Shown here in pieces: positions 63,994-64,000 of a DNA stretch of 64,000 nt (its first letter is position 1; each line of letters begins with the position of its first letter). The stretch is from Candidatus Geothrix skivensis (lineage in GTDB: Bacteria > Acidobacteriota > Holophagae > Holophagales > Holophagaceae), in assembly GCA_016721195.1 (NCBI GenBank), contig JADKIO010000010.1, positions 13,501 to 77,500 on the forward strand, given 5' to 3'. Made by a program: the position numbers and the translations under genes. Below the pieces are notes generated by a model that made no database searches, had not been told where the DNA came from, and worked only from the letters and a program-made list of their open reading frames with translations.

Positions 63994-64000
63994 GGCCTCT

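Overview
This is a high-GC (roughly two-thirds G+C) Gram-negative chromosomal window with dense, mostly non-mobile coding. Many genes overlap by ATGA, TTGA or GTGA junctions. Outer-membrane proteins, a TolC-type efflux operon, a FrzS/AglZ-like pseudo-receiver protein, FliW/CsrA, many two-component and sigma54 regulators and a flavin-based redox cluster fit Acidobacteriota, most likely Holophagae (Geothrix/Holophaga-like). That assignment is inference from gene content and composition; no rRNA is present.

Layout. 1-2.2 kb (minus): an ArsR-controlled heavy-metal RND efflux operon running off the left edge. 2.27-2.57 kb: a tRNA-His gene beside two copies of a unit that repeats its 3' end and terminator. 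2.7-9.3 kb (plus): HtrA protease, a pseudo-receiver/coiled-coil protein, a CorC-type membrane protein and an AmgK/MurU cell-wall recycling pair. 9.4-15.9 kb (minus): GH31 glycosidase, sirtuin, alkaline-phosphatase-like enzyme, a beta-barrel protein and two tandem redoxins. 16-19.4 kb (plus): sigma54 activator, prmA, murI. 19.4-23.8 kb (minus): Cache protein, PstS-like binding protein, sensor kinase and CHAD protein, a likely phosphate/polyphosphate-sensing group. 23.9-26.8 kb: uvrA. 26.8-28.6 kb (minus): an RNase D-like exonuclease, fliW, csrA and a 57-residue YjfB-like motility protein that is easily missed.

28.7-33.0 kb (plus) holds the first notable system. GDT1-family and DCC-family genes are followed by a Lys/Cys-repeat secreted precursor, a DUF692 (MNIO) enzyme, a DUF2063 partner, YceI, and an ECF sigma factor with a zinc-type anti-sigma. 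This looks like a bufferin/HvfABC-type copper-binding RiPP operon with its own regulator pair and an unusual precursor.

36.7-40.1 kb holds the second. Two 7-1-7 Fur-like palindromes precede ApbE, an outer-membrane porin, an SGAT-motif FMN-binding protein and a His-rich four-helix membrane protein. It is a candidate iron-regulated, flavinylated extracytosolic electron-transfer module. A large secreted zinc-peptidase/propeller/barrel protein diverges from the same control region.

40.1-58 kb: mutL; aroA with a 1005-residue sigma54 activator; a block of secreted TPR/PEGA/PDZ/NHL proteins; a HEAT-repeat protein ending in a degenerate receiver; small membrane proteins; a roadblock protein; NupC; PssA. 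58.1-63 kb: mnmG preceded by a partial copy of its own 5' end, then a MerR-copZ-copA copper operon with a textbook 19-bp-spacer promoter. galU closes the window on the minus strand. Copper and heavy-metal handling recurs three times (left-edge efflux, MNIO peptide, copA).
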